Of a DNA stretch of 64,000 nt, positions 27,381-37,100 are shown in pieces. The notes beneath the pieces were generated by a model, which was not told where the DNA came from, did not search any database, and saw only the letters and a program-made list of their open reading frames with translations. The stretch is taken from contig OX638329.1 in the NCBI GenBank assembly GCA_951812755.1, positions 729,339 through 793,338 of the forward strand, written 5' to 3'. The position numbers and the translations under genes were made by a program. Origin of the DNA: an uncultured Latescibacterota bacterium (GTDB lineage Bacteria; Latescibacterota; UBA2968). How positions within the stretch are numbered: the stretch's first letter is position 1; every line of letters starts with the position of its first letter.

Positions 27381-28285
27381 CGGAGCAAAACACGGTTGAT
27401 ACACGACACACCGATAGCCTCATCCGCGTCCATATCGCAGGCAAGGAGGCATTGGTGCATCATGAGTTTCAGACGACTGACGATCCATCTATGTCGCTCC
27501 GCATGGCGGGGTATATTATACGTGCGATAGAGCAGCATGGCCTGCCGATTTATTCCAGCGTGATCTACTTGCGGCGCAGTGCAGGTCGGCGCGATCCGGG
27601 GTACTTTATTCATGAAATATCCGGCCGTCGCGTTTTGATAGAATACACAGTGATTCGGCTGAGTGAGATAGAGGGACAGGACATTATTGATGGCGGACCT
27701 TCGGGTTTGTTTCCATTCGTTCCGTTGATGAAACGGCCTGTTGGGATAGATTCGGAGGTGTGGTTGCGTCACTGTGTTGACGCGACGAATGCGTTGCGGG
27801 TGGATGAACCAATAAAAGTTGACATTTTGGGCAAGTTGATGATATTAGGTGGATTAGAGTATGATCCAATACTAATCAATCGTATTCTATTACAGGAGGG
27901 TCTTATGGATGCCATTATGCGCGAATCATCGTTTGCACAATACATTAAGCAATTGGGTATTGAGCAAGGTATTGAGCAAGGCATTGAGGAAGGCAGAGAG
28001 CAAGGCATTGAGGAAGGCAGAGAGCAAGGCATTGAGGAAGGCAGAGAGCAAGGCATTGAGGAAGGCAGAGAGGAAGGCAGAGAGCAAGGCATTGAGCAGG
28101 GGGGCAGGCAACGCGCCATTGAAGATATTCTCGACGTGTTGGAGATTCGATTTGACCTGAGCGAAGCGCACCCGCTATCTGCTCGCATTGCGGCCATTGA
28201 CGATTTGCAACGTCTGAAGCAGTTGCTCCGTGCGGCGGTCCAGGTGTCCAGCCTTGAGGCATTTGAGCAAGTGATGGATGCGTGA
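27381..28285 (+). pseudogene. Rpn-type nuclease gene, 5'-truncated copy 3
   Basis: Identity to copy 2 begins abruptly at CGGAGCAAAACACGG, so the first 36 codons and the start are missing. Translation could begin only at internal GTG 27452, giving 277 residues that lack the first acidic catalytic region. The C-terminal low-complexity segment has grown: four extra copies of GIEEGREQ are present. Downstream sequence, including the palindromes, matches copy 2 for over 150 bp. Confidence 0.8.
27985..28095. repeat. 24-bp coding tandem repeat
   Basis: Near-perfect repeats of GGCATTGAGGAAGGCAGAGA plus GCAA encode GIEEGREQ units inside Rpn copy 3. The same place in copies 1 and 2 has only one or two units, so this is a copy-number-variable tract. 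Confidence 0.9.
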
Positions 28286-29075
28286 CGCGATTTCCCTAAT
28301 GTACACCATCAAAAAACTGTTCTTTAACATAGAGCGGTTTTTTGTTTTTTGATCTATGTGATACGGACTGGACCCCGTATAGAATCACTACGGGGTGACG
28401 TTTTCTCTTTGAGCCGCGCCGTCGTCATTGCGGCGTGGTGTAAGCCGCAATCCAGAGGTGTTGTTTTAGTTGTTGTCTTTTGCCTTTATGTTGTCATCGC
28501 GGCGTGGTGTAAGCCGCGATCCAGTGATTTTGCCTTTTGCCTTTTCATCTGCGTCATCTGCGTTCATGCTCGGATTACTCGCCTTCATTCTGCGGATGCT
28601 TTATGCCTTTGATTTCCGATTTTGCCTGTGCTTTTATCACTGGATAGAATCATTCCAGTGCAGGCTCTGCCCATCCTTTAATCCTGTAAATCCTGATTCT
28701 GATTGCCTTTGCTCGTCGTTGTAGGTCGTCATCGTGGCGTGTAGTAAGCCGCGATCCAGTGCCTTTTGCCTTTCGCCTTATGCCTTTATGCCGTCATCGC
28801 GGCGTGTAGTAAGCCGCGATCCAGTGGTTTTGCCTTTCGCCTTTTGCCTTTATGCCGTCATCGTGGCGTGTAGTAAGCCGCGATCCAGTGCCTTTTGCCT
28901 TTCGCCTTATGCCTTTCATCTGTGTTCATCTGCGTCATCTGCGGATGTCTTTTGCTTTTGCCTTTCGCCTGTGTCTTTTATCCTGTCCATCCTATAATCC
29001 TGTAAATCCTGATTCTGATTATGGTTGTATTTGCGTTTCTTTTTTATTATCATATCATTATCGTAGAAAAAAGGC
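28286..29075. repeat. Long intergenic repeat field
   Basis: It contains a CCCCGTATAG-type palindrome (about 28376) and at least six GCGGC-stem repeats (about 28424, 28493, 28728, 28790, 28855 and partial forms) joined by TTTTGCCTTTCGCC connectors, plus the phrases CATCTGCGTCATCTGCG and ATCCTGTAAATCCTGATTCT. No gene is visible in nearly 800 bp. Confidence 0.8.
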
Positions 29076-29104
29076 TTGACACTGTGATTTTGATTGCATA
29101 TAAT
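29076..29104 (+). promoter_or_regulatory. Consensus sigma-70 promoter
   Basis: TTGACA at 29076-29081 and TATAAT at 29099-29104 are separated by exactly 17 bp. Both hexamers match consensus perfectly. It faces the small ORF at 29137 and the three large secreted-protein genes. Confidence 0.85.
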
Positions 29105-29136
29105 TAGCCCGTCATATCTAATGTGGAGTAGTTCCT

Positions 29137-29262
29137 ATGAATCAAACATCAAACAAAACAGAAGGGGTGTTGATTTCTCCTAACGCATTACTCCTTAAGG
29201 CTATTGTAAGGATGTTGCATTGGTGTGTGTTAGGCTGTTTTTGGAAGGAGGTACTTGAATAA
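29137..29262 (+). CDS. Possible 41-residue small protein
   Basis: ATG 29137 lies eight bases after GTGGAG and 33 bp after the -10 of a consensus promoter. The peptide starts MNQTSNKTEGVLISPNALLL and ends in HWCVLGCFWKEVLE, with a short hydrophobic Cys/Trp-rich stretch. It matches no family I know. It could be a real small protein, a leader peptide for the secreted-protein genes, or a chance frame in the leader RNA. Confidence 0.4.
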   Translation: MNQTSNKTEGVLISPNALLLKAIVRMLHWCVLGCFWKEVLE

Positions 29263-29554
29263 AATGGGTAATTTATAGTCGTTCGTAACCTGTTGTTTCT
29301 ACGAGGAATAAAAGAAAATGAAAACAAGTCTGTTGAAGGGAGGGATATAAATTTGGAATTTGGTAGTTCTTCTTCGCTGTGTCGCAAAGGTCGCGGCTCT
29401 CACCCTGTTCTGGGGTCCGGTCTTAAACAACACGAGGGACAGCGCGAGAAAGTAGGAACTGGTCTCAGACCAGTTCAGCAGTTTCGCATGAGAATAAATT
29501 CGTTCGCAAACAAATACTTACTCGATCCTAACATTTTTTTAGGAGGTCGATAGG
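29263..29554 (+). promoter_or_regulatory. Long 5' leader with perfect hairpin
   Basis: About 290 bp separate the small ORF from the first large secreted-protein gene. The leader contains a second strong AAGGAGGT site ahead of a four-codon frame, a ten-codon frame from ATG 29318 (MKTSLLKGGI), and a perfect 10-bp inverted repeat at 29456-29476 (GAACTGGTCT-C-AGACCAGTTC) preceded by GTAG. It could carry post-transcriptional control; no known riboswitch was recognised. Confidence 0.4.
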
Positions 29555-32500
29555 ATGAATCTTCACAAAACAATTGGCTTTTTGGCGTCTCTATTGCTCA
29601 TGGTGGGCATTGGAGTGCCAGATAGTTTTGCACAAAACACGATCACACTTACGCTTAGTCCAAGCACGGTGCAAGATAATGTTTCAGCCACGACCGTAAC
29701 AGCGACTGCAGCGTTAACCAGAAATGCAGCGGTTACAGCTGACACGGACTATACTGTGACCGTGCAACTGCCATCCAGTGCTGCATACGTAGGCAGGCCC
29801 TCCGTTGCCATCACGGTGACGATCAGTAATGGCGGGAGCAGTGGTTCCGAATCCGGTGAGTTTGTTGTAACGCCCATACAAGATAAAGACGCAGATGATA
29901 CCGTGGTTATGGCGAGGGCTACCGCAACGGGTTATACTGCTGACACGGCTGAGCTTACCATAACCGATAATCCAGTGGTCCTTGCAGCGGAAGCAGATGC
30001 TGTTTCAGGATACCGCGTTATCATCACGGCACCAGCCGTGGGCAAGTGGGCGAATGTCGGGAATAATAAGGTCAAGGTTCAGGTGCTTCGCAGAGAGGGC
30101 CCATCCTTCCAGTGGGGTTCCTTTGATGCGATTCGGATTGGGTTGTACGATGAGTCTGGGGATGGTGAGGATGTAGATACTGACACTAATAGTAAACGCC
30201 CTGCCACTGCCGAACCAATCTATTCTATGACCATTTCAAATGGCACAACTGGTGAACTCGCTAATTTGTCTTTGGATAGTGTAAAGAGGGATACTCTGAC
30301 TGCGGAGAGTGGCAGCAACGGCACTACAGCATACTATACACGGAGATCCCGGTCTGGCAACTATGACAAGCTTGAGTTCTGGATGGCTATACCAGCGGGA
30401 ACCATTGACACGGATGCGGATTTATTAAAGACGTATGCTGTTGCGAGATTTACTGAAGGTGGTGATACGGTTGGTGAACTCGAAAGCCGGGACACCGAAA
30501 CAGCGATTCACCCCGTCTTTCCGAACGAAAAAGTCGGTGACGGGAAGCTTATCAAGATTGACCGCACGCGACCTGCTGCCATTACTGTTACCAATATGAC
30601 TGTTACGGTTATAGATGGTAATGATACTGATAATGGATCATTAGGCATTGGCGACGAGCTTGAGATAAGCGCGGATGTCTCTGGTGTTTTCCAGGAGACC
30701 AGCGTACAGTTTCAAATCATTGTGCCGGAAGCGATGACTGTAGATACAACTCCTGCTGATCTAACCGATGATGAAACGGTTGTCATCGCAGCAGATGGTG
30801 CTCTGACTGGATATACCAAGACATTCACTGGTCAGGAGATATTTAGCAACAGTAATAAACTGACCGACAAGTTTAAAGTGACTGCGAATCAGTTTAAGCG
30901 CAAATATACCATCAAGCAGGATCCGTTGAATGATCCGCCAAAGTACGAGAAGAACGATCTGGTTGAGCAGAATCAGTTGAGCGTGCGCGCTCATGCCATA
31001 GTGAAGGACAAGGCGGGTAACGCTCAGGACCAGTATGTGGGTTCTGAGACTGCTCTCAATGATGAAGCCGGCGATAATGATACCGAAAACGAGACTGATG
31101 GCTTATCCGGGCGGTTCACGTTGGATTCCAAGCCCCCGAAAGTCACGATCGTGTATCCCAAGCCGAGTGCTCCCGATAGCAATCGCTTCACGGCACTGGA
31201 TGAGCAGACCTATGCATTCCTCGGAGACGATGAGGTCACAGTGGATCTCAATCCGCTGAAATTCAAAGTCGATGAAGGCGTGGAAAGTGCGTATGTCGTC
31301 ATTGATGGCGGCGGCGCTGCGCTCAAGGATACGACCGATCTTCTGGGTGCAGGTGCTCCAATTCAGGGCGAAAACACTGTTAATCTGGCTCTTGCAGCGA
31401 ATAAGCATCGGACGTATGAAAGAACCGACAATGGGAAGAATGACACCAAACGGGCAAGCGCAGAGGGTGGATACAATAAGGGCACCAAGACGGCTAAGGT
31501 CACTGTTGCCGCAACGGACTTGTCCGGTAACACAGGGAAAGCCTCTCCCTCTGGTGGAGACCCGATTTTCGACAACAAGAAAGCCGCGCTTACCAAATTG
31601 TTCCCCAACAATGCCGATCTGGAACCTTATGACAACAAGATCGGTGGTCCAGAAGGTACGCAGCATCCGGTCTTCCGCCTGAACGAAAAGGTGGATTCGA
31701 TTCTGGTTCGCTACCTGGGTACTGATATTCTCGATGTAGCGGGTACTGCTGCTCAAGAGGCAACGGTGAACAATAATATCAGGGTCAAGTTCCTCGGCGA
31801 TCAGGGGCTTCAGCAGAACGAGGTCTATGATCTGCAAGTCTATGTTCGCGACCTCGCTGGTTATGTGACGCTCAGTGTCGAGCAAACAAATCTGACGTTT
31901 GACAATGATCTCGAGAATCCGGCGGCTGGTGCGTTTAAACTGGCGACCCTTGTTCGCAAATTTAATACTGCGGCCCAATTTGCTATGGATAAGGGACATG
32001 TAAAGATGGACTCTGTGGTTGCGAATCAGGGTATGCGGTTGGATATTACCGCGCTTGACGCAGCGCTGTCAGAGTCGGCTGGTGAAGATCGCGTGGCTGT
32101 TACCTATGCCAACGCCGGTGTGAAGGTCGTCGTGGAGAATTCCGATGGCAATCCGGAGCCTACCGCAAAATTCTGGGGCGGTGCATCGGGTAATGGTACT
32201 GCCACGTTGAATGACCTCGGTTGGTCAGGCGGTAAGCGCAGTATTTTCTTCCGGGTAACGAAGGCGGGTTCTTACACGGTTGTCGTGCAAGATATGAACG
32301 CCGACGGTACTCTGAACTTTAAGAAGACGACAGATATTGTCGTTGACGCCGCTGACTTCCAGCAGTTTGAGATAACTGCCTGGGAAGAAGGCGTAGATGG
32401 ATCTGTGACCAATGTTTGGGGAGATTTCGATCTTCGGGTGACGCCGACTGACAAATATGGCAACGCTTCTTTGAAGACGTTCCATAATTTCGCTGGCACT

Positions 32501-34096
32501 GGAAAAGTCAATCCTGTGGCTGCCCAGGACTCTCTGGACATTCTGGATACCCGGGTAGGCAAGACGGCTCCGACACCAGAGAACGCGGCGAACTCTACCA
32601 AGAAGTATGCCCAGGTTGACGTTAGTTTCAATGCCTCTTTGATCGAAGACTTGCCGTTTGCCTGGTCTGTTAGGGAGGCTGGTGAGACGTTCTCTGTGAG
32701 GACTCAGGAGAACAGGACCAGAGGTACTGCGAGGGTTCGCGCTGTTATAGATAATAGTTTTCTCCTTTTAACCGATTCTCGCAGCCGAAATAAGTCCGGT
32801 GATGCGTCATTCACCATTCAGCAGCCTCTGGATATTTCCATTACGCTCTGGGTTCCCGGTGTGGAAGGGGATCAGGCGGGTAATGATGTTGCGGTTTCTG
32901 CTGATGGCGTAACGGTAACTGCTCGCGCAGAAGGTCTTAACGAAGGCGATATGGTTATCTTTACGGTTGACGGCGACGGTCAGGATGCAGTGGAAGCAGA
33001 TGCCGATGGTTATGCTGGATTGGATATTACCAGGAGCGCGGCAGGCACTGTGACGGTGTCAGCGGCGAGTGGTCAGTATTCTTCTGACGATCTTACCATC
33101 ACGTTTGTCGAAGCACCTGCTGAGCCGGTGCGCATGGCGTATGTCGATGCTGAAGGCGATCCCGTGTATCTCATCTCTGATCTTGATATGGTAGTTGGCG
33201 TGGATGACTTCCTTGCCCTTGTCGCTGCATTTGGTACCAGCCCGGGTGATGAGAATTACAATATCCAGGCCGATATCGACGATAATGGCACGATTGATGT
33301 GGAAGACTTCCTCTTGTTTATCCAATCCTTTGGCAAGACAGCTGTTGGTCCGGCGACGAAGCCTCTCGTTTTGCTTCCCGGCATAAACGAGAATGCCGAG
33401 TTCGCGCTGAGTCTGGGTAGTGATCGCGTGATCGCTGGCGAGATGGTGGCTGTCGATGTGTCAATCGCCAATGTCGAATCTCTGATCGGTTATGGGTTCA
33501 CGCTCAATTACGATGCCGACAAGTTCGAGTTCATCAGTGTTGCCTCTGCCGATGAAGATTTGCTCAAGTCAACAGGTGGCGAGACGCTGTTCCATCACGT
33601 CGCAGGCGACGGTCAGGTTGAAGTTGCCACGGGTCTGTATAATGGTACAGCGGTTTCCGGCGGTGGCGACATTGTCCGGTTTGTCTTCCGCGTGTTGTAC
33701 GAGTTTGAAGATAACGCCAGGTTTGAAATTGCCAACGGTCTGGTCTTTGACCCGAGTCAGCTTCAGAATCCGGCGGTGGTCGCGGGTGTGTTAGAACTCC
33801 AGAGCACGCCCAGAGAGTTCGCTTTGCACCAGAACTTCCCCAATCCATTTAACCCGGATACGACCATTAAGTACGATTTGGCCGAGTCCGCTGACGTGAC
33901 GCTCCAGATTTACAATGTGTTGGGTCAGGTGGTTCGGACGCTGGTCGCCTCCGAGGCGCAGAATGCGGGTCGTTATCAGATTCGCTGGAACGGAATGGAT
34001 GAGCGAGGAGTGCCGGTTTCGAGTGGAATTTACTTCTACCAGATTGCGGCAGATGGGAAGTTCAGTGATGTGCGGAAGCTGATGCTGCTCAAGTAA
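29555..34096 (+). CDS. Large secreted protein with dockerin-like, cohesin-like and T9SS-type sorting domains
   Basis: A 1513-residue exported protein. ATG 29555 follows AGGAGG. A signal peptide (GFLASLLLMVGIGVPDSFAQ) is followed by about 1150 residues of beta-rich, Thr/Asp-rich Ig-like domains with no catalytic motif seen. At about 1195-1262 is a dockerin-like pair of Ca-binding segments (LDMVVGVDDFLALVAAFG, ADIDDNGTIDVEDFLLFIQSFG). At about 1278-1415 is a cohesin-like domain (VAVDVSIANVESLIGYGFTL). The last 90 residues form a FlgD-like/type A sorting domain (NFPNPFNPDTTIKYDL, SGIYFYQI, KLMLLK). It is likely exported by a type IX-like route and cell-surface attached or released (inference). 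Both downstream secreted genes share its C-terminal modules. Confidence 0.85.
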   Translation: MNLHKTIGFLASLLLMVGIGVPDSFAQNTITLTLSPSTVQDNVSATTVTATAALTRNAAVTADTDYTVTVQLPSSAAYVGRPSVAITVTISNGGSSGSESGEFVVTPIQDKDADDTVVMARATATGYTADTAELTITDNPVVLAAEADAVSGYRVIITAPAVGKWANVGNNKVKVQVLRREGPSFQWGSFDAIRIGLYDESGDGEDVDTDTNSKRPATAEPIYSMTISNGTTGELANLSLDSVKRDTLTAESGSNGTTAYYTRRSRSGNYDKLEFWMAIPAGTIDTDADLLKTYAVARFTEGGDTVGELESRDTETAIHPVFPNEKVGDGKLIKIDRTRPAAITVTNMTVTVIDGNDTDNGSLGIGDELEISADVSGVFQETSVQFQIIVPEAMTVDTTPADLTDDETVVIAADGALTGYTKTFTGQEIFSNSNKLTDKFKVTANQFKRKYTIKQDPLNDPPKYEKNDLVEQNQLSVRAHAIVKDKAGNAQDQYVGSETALNDEAGDNDTENETDGLSGRFTLDSKPPKVTIVYPKPSAPDSNRFTALDEQTYAFLGDDEVTVDLNPLKFKVDEGVESAYVVIDGGGAALKDTTDLLGAGAPIQGENTVNLALAANKHRTYERTDNGKNDTKRASAEGGYNKGTKTAKVTVAATDLSGNTGKASPSGGDPIFDNKKAALTKLFPNNADLEPYDNKIGGPEGTQHPVFRLNEKVDSILVRYLGTDILDVAGTAAQEATVNNNIRVKFLGDQGLQQNEVYDLQVYVRDLAGYVTLSVEQTNLTFDNDLENPAAGAFKLATLVRKFNTAAQFAMDKGHVKMDSVVANQGMRLDITALDAALSESAGEDRVAVTYANAGVKVVVENSDGNPEPTAKFWGGASGNGTATLNDLGWSGGKRSIFFRVTKAGSYTVVVQDMNADGTLNFKKTTDIVVDAADFQQFEITAWEEGVDGSVTNVWGDFDLRVTPTDKYGNASLKTFHNFAGTGKVNPVAAQDSLDILDTRVGKTAPTPENAANSTKKYAQVDVSFNASLIEDLPFAWSVREAGETFSVRTQENRTRGTARVRAVIDNSFLLLTDSRSRNKSGDASFTIQQPLDISITLWVPGVEGDQAGNDVAVSADGVTVTARAEGLNEGDMVIFTVDGDGQDAVEADADGYAGLDITRSAAGTVTVSAASGQYSSDDLTITFVEAPAEPVRMAYVDAEGDPVYLISDLDMVVGVDDFLALVAAFGTSPGDENYNIQADIDDNGTIDVEDFLLFIQSFGKTAVGPATKPLVLLPGINENAEFALSLGSDRVIAGEMVAVDVSIANVESLIGYGFTLNYDADKFEFISVASADEDLLKSTGGETLFHHVAGDGQVEVATGLYNGTAVSGGGDIVRFVFRVLYEFEDNARFEIANGLVFDPSQLQNPAVVAGVLELQSTPREFALHQNFPNPFNPDTTIKYDLAESADVTLQIYNVLGQVVRTLVASEAQNAGRYQIRWNGMDERGVPVSSGIYFYQIAADGKFSDVRKLMLLK

Positions 34097-34108
34097 TTCG
34101 CCGATGGA

Positions 34109-34140
34109 TCGGGAAGTTTCCCAGATGAGGCTTCCCGATT
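34109..34140 (+). terminator. Intergenic hairpin between secreted genes 1 and 2
   Basis: ATCGGGAAG (34109-34117) pairs perfectly with CTTCCCGAT (34132-34140). No T run follows, so it may attenuate or stabilise the mRNA rather than fully terminate it. Confidence 0.45.
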
Positions 34141-34164
34141 CCATTTTCAATAGAGGAGTTTGTA

Positions 34165-37100
34165 ATGTTTTTGAAAAAAAGTCTTTTGTTTATGACTGCG
34201 TTGGCATTGCTGATGTTTGCAGGGCAGGCTTCTGCACAGTTGTCGCTCTCTCTTGGTGAGGGTGGCTCTGCCACGGTTGAGGGAGAGGGCACGGAGATTA
34301 CGGTTGATGTGTCCCAGATGGGTGTTGCCCAATCCGTGAATGCCATACAGGTTGTGTTTGATATTAATACGGATGTTGTGACGCTTACGGGCGGTACTGC
34401 TGGCAGCTTTATAGCCTTTCCTGTTGTTGGTGGTAATACGGCTTCCTTCGGTTCTATTACGGGGGCGATGCCAGTGCCCGCAAGTGCGTCTTTTACTTTT
34501 ACCACAGCTTCAGATGTAACGGGTGTGGAATTTTCTATTGGTATTAGCAGCGTTTCACTTGATGGTAATGCGCTTCCGGTTCCAGCTCCCGCTGCACTTG
34601 TGTTTAATGCGAGTGATACCGAGCCGCCAGTTGATCCGCCAGTTGATCCGCCAGTTGATCCGCCAGTTGATCCGCCAGTTGATCCGCCTGTGCCGAGTGA
34701 CATGGTTGTTTCTCTGACGAGTGGTGGCGAGACTATCGTTCGCGACATAGGTGCAGGTGCTGAAATTACCGTTGATGTCGTTGTTGGTGGGATGGAAGAG
34801 TCATTTGGTGCTGAGATCGAATTTGCTTCCGATGCGGCGATGATCACGGCTGTGAATGAGGGTGAGGGTTTGCACAAGGTCGAAATGGACGGTCTGAAGC
34901 TCACCATTTTGGGGGCACCAGCAGGCGGCAATTACGGGTCTGTGGTGTTTACCACGGGTGCCGATTATGATGGCTCTGAGTTTTCCATTAGTGTTACCAC
35001 GTTTAATGTGTTGACAAGAGAAGGAAGAAAAGCCGTAAGTGGCGGGTCTTTGACCGTTAATAAGCCGCTTCCTACGCTGATGGGACCAGAAGGCGATGTG
35101 ATGATTATGCCTGGTGGCTCGGCATCGGCGATGGTGACAGCGGCGGGATTTGATGGTGACGTGATGCTTGATGGTGCCGCAGAAGACGGTACTGTGACGG
35201 CGACTGAGCCTGGTGAAGTGACGGTGACAGCCACCGATGGCATAGATCCAGCTACGGCGTCTGTGACGATTACGTTTGTTTTGGGTCCGCTTACAGCGGA
35301 GGGACCTGCTGAGGCTGTGATGGTAGCTCCGGGTGGCAGTGCATCGGCGACTTTGACCGCGAGTGGTCAAGCCGAAGGCGCAGAGGTCGCATTTAGGTTA
35401 GAAGAAGGTTCCGACGAAGGTGCGACGTTAGACGGTGCGACGGTATCGGCGAGTGGTCCGGCCACAGCGATGGTGACTGCCTGGGTTGGTGAAGTTGGAT
35501 CCGAGCCTATTTCTATTGAATTTGTGTGGGGTCCGCTTACACTATCAGCAGATGCGACTGAGGTCGCGATTGGTGCTGATGGTGGGATGGCGACTGTGAC
35601 CGCGAGCGGTCAGGCCGAAGGCGCAGATGTTGTGTTTGCCGGTGAAGGTGTGACCGAGAATGAAGACGGTACGTCTGCGACGGTATCCGCGAGTGTTGCA
35701 GGTACATCGACTGTGACGGCATCCGTTGGCGATGTTATGTCCGATGCCGTTGAAATTTCGTTTGTGACATCTCTGGCAACAGATATGACAGAGGTGACGA
35801 TTCCTCGCGATGGTCCGGCGATGGCGACGATAACGGCTTACGGTTTTCCCGCAGATGCCGATATTAATTTTATTGTCACTGCCGGTACAGATGTCGTGTC
35901 TTCAGATGATGGTTCAACCCTGACGTTGACAAAGAGTGCGCCTGGTGAAGTGACGGTAGTCGCTACCGATGGTACAAATACAACTGCTTCGCTTTCGATT
36001 GCTTTTGTGCCAACGCCTCCTGAATTGGTTTCAGATGCCGCTGATAATATGGCTACAATTCCAGTAGGTGGCAGTGCTATGGTGGTTATTACGGCGTTGG
36101 ATTTTGGTGAAGGGATTTCCTATCAGACACAAGTAACGGAAGGTGTCGCTACGGTTGATACGCAGCGAGACGGTGCCAACCTGATGTTGACGGTAAGTGG
36201 GACGGGTAGTGCTACTGTAGCTGTGACAGCCGATGATGGCACGAATACGGCTACTATAGCGATTGGGTTTACGGCAGGAGAGCTTACACTTACGGCGGCT
36301 AAGAGTGAAGTTATGGTTCCCGTTGGTGGCACTGGTTCTACGACGGTGACAGCGAGTGGTCAGGCCGATGGCGCAGAGGTCGCGTTTGCCGTAGATGGCG
36401 AAGGTGTGACGTCTGAGTCTGACGGTGCGACCGTGACGTTGTCGGCGAGTGGTGCAGCCACAGCGAGTGTGACGGCAAGCGTTGGTGATGTTTCAGCCAC
36501 CACGACTGTTGAGTTTGTGGATGGTGCGCTTACGCTGGCACTGGCAGAAGGTTCTGCAGCTGAGAATACAGTGCTTCCCGGTGGTAGTGCGTCTGCGACT
36601 GTGGCGTTGATGAATCTTGCCGAGGGCGACGAGGCTTCCTTTGAGGTAGTTGGCGAAGGCGTTGAGCACTCTATAGAGGGTGTGACCGTGACGTTGACGG
36701 CGAGTGGTGCAGGCTCGGCGACTGTGTCGGCAATGGTTAATGGTCTTACGACTGGTTCTGTTACTGTTGAATTTGTGCTGGGCGAGCTTACGCTGGCACT
36801 GGCAGAAGGTTCTGAAGCTGAGAATACAGTGCTTCCCGGTGGTAGTGCTTCTGCGACTGTGATGGCGAGTGGTCAAGCCGAGGGTGCAGAGGTCGTGTTC
36901 GCCCTGGAGGAAGGTTCCGAAGGTGCGACGTTAGACGGTGCAACGGTATCAGCAACTGGCGCAGGCACAGCGATGGTGACGGCGTGGGTTGGTGATGTTG
37001 GATCCAATGTCGTTACGATTGCGTTTGAACAAGGTGCGCTTACGCTTGCACTGGCAGAAGGTTCTGAAGCTGAGAATACAGTGCTTCCCGGTGGTAGTGC

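Noticed and set aside
25869-28285. Rpn copies as a classical insertion sequence
   Set aside because: No terminal inverted repeats or target duplications bound the units; shared flanks fade into the general repeat field.
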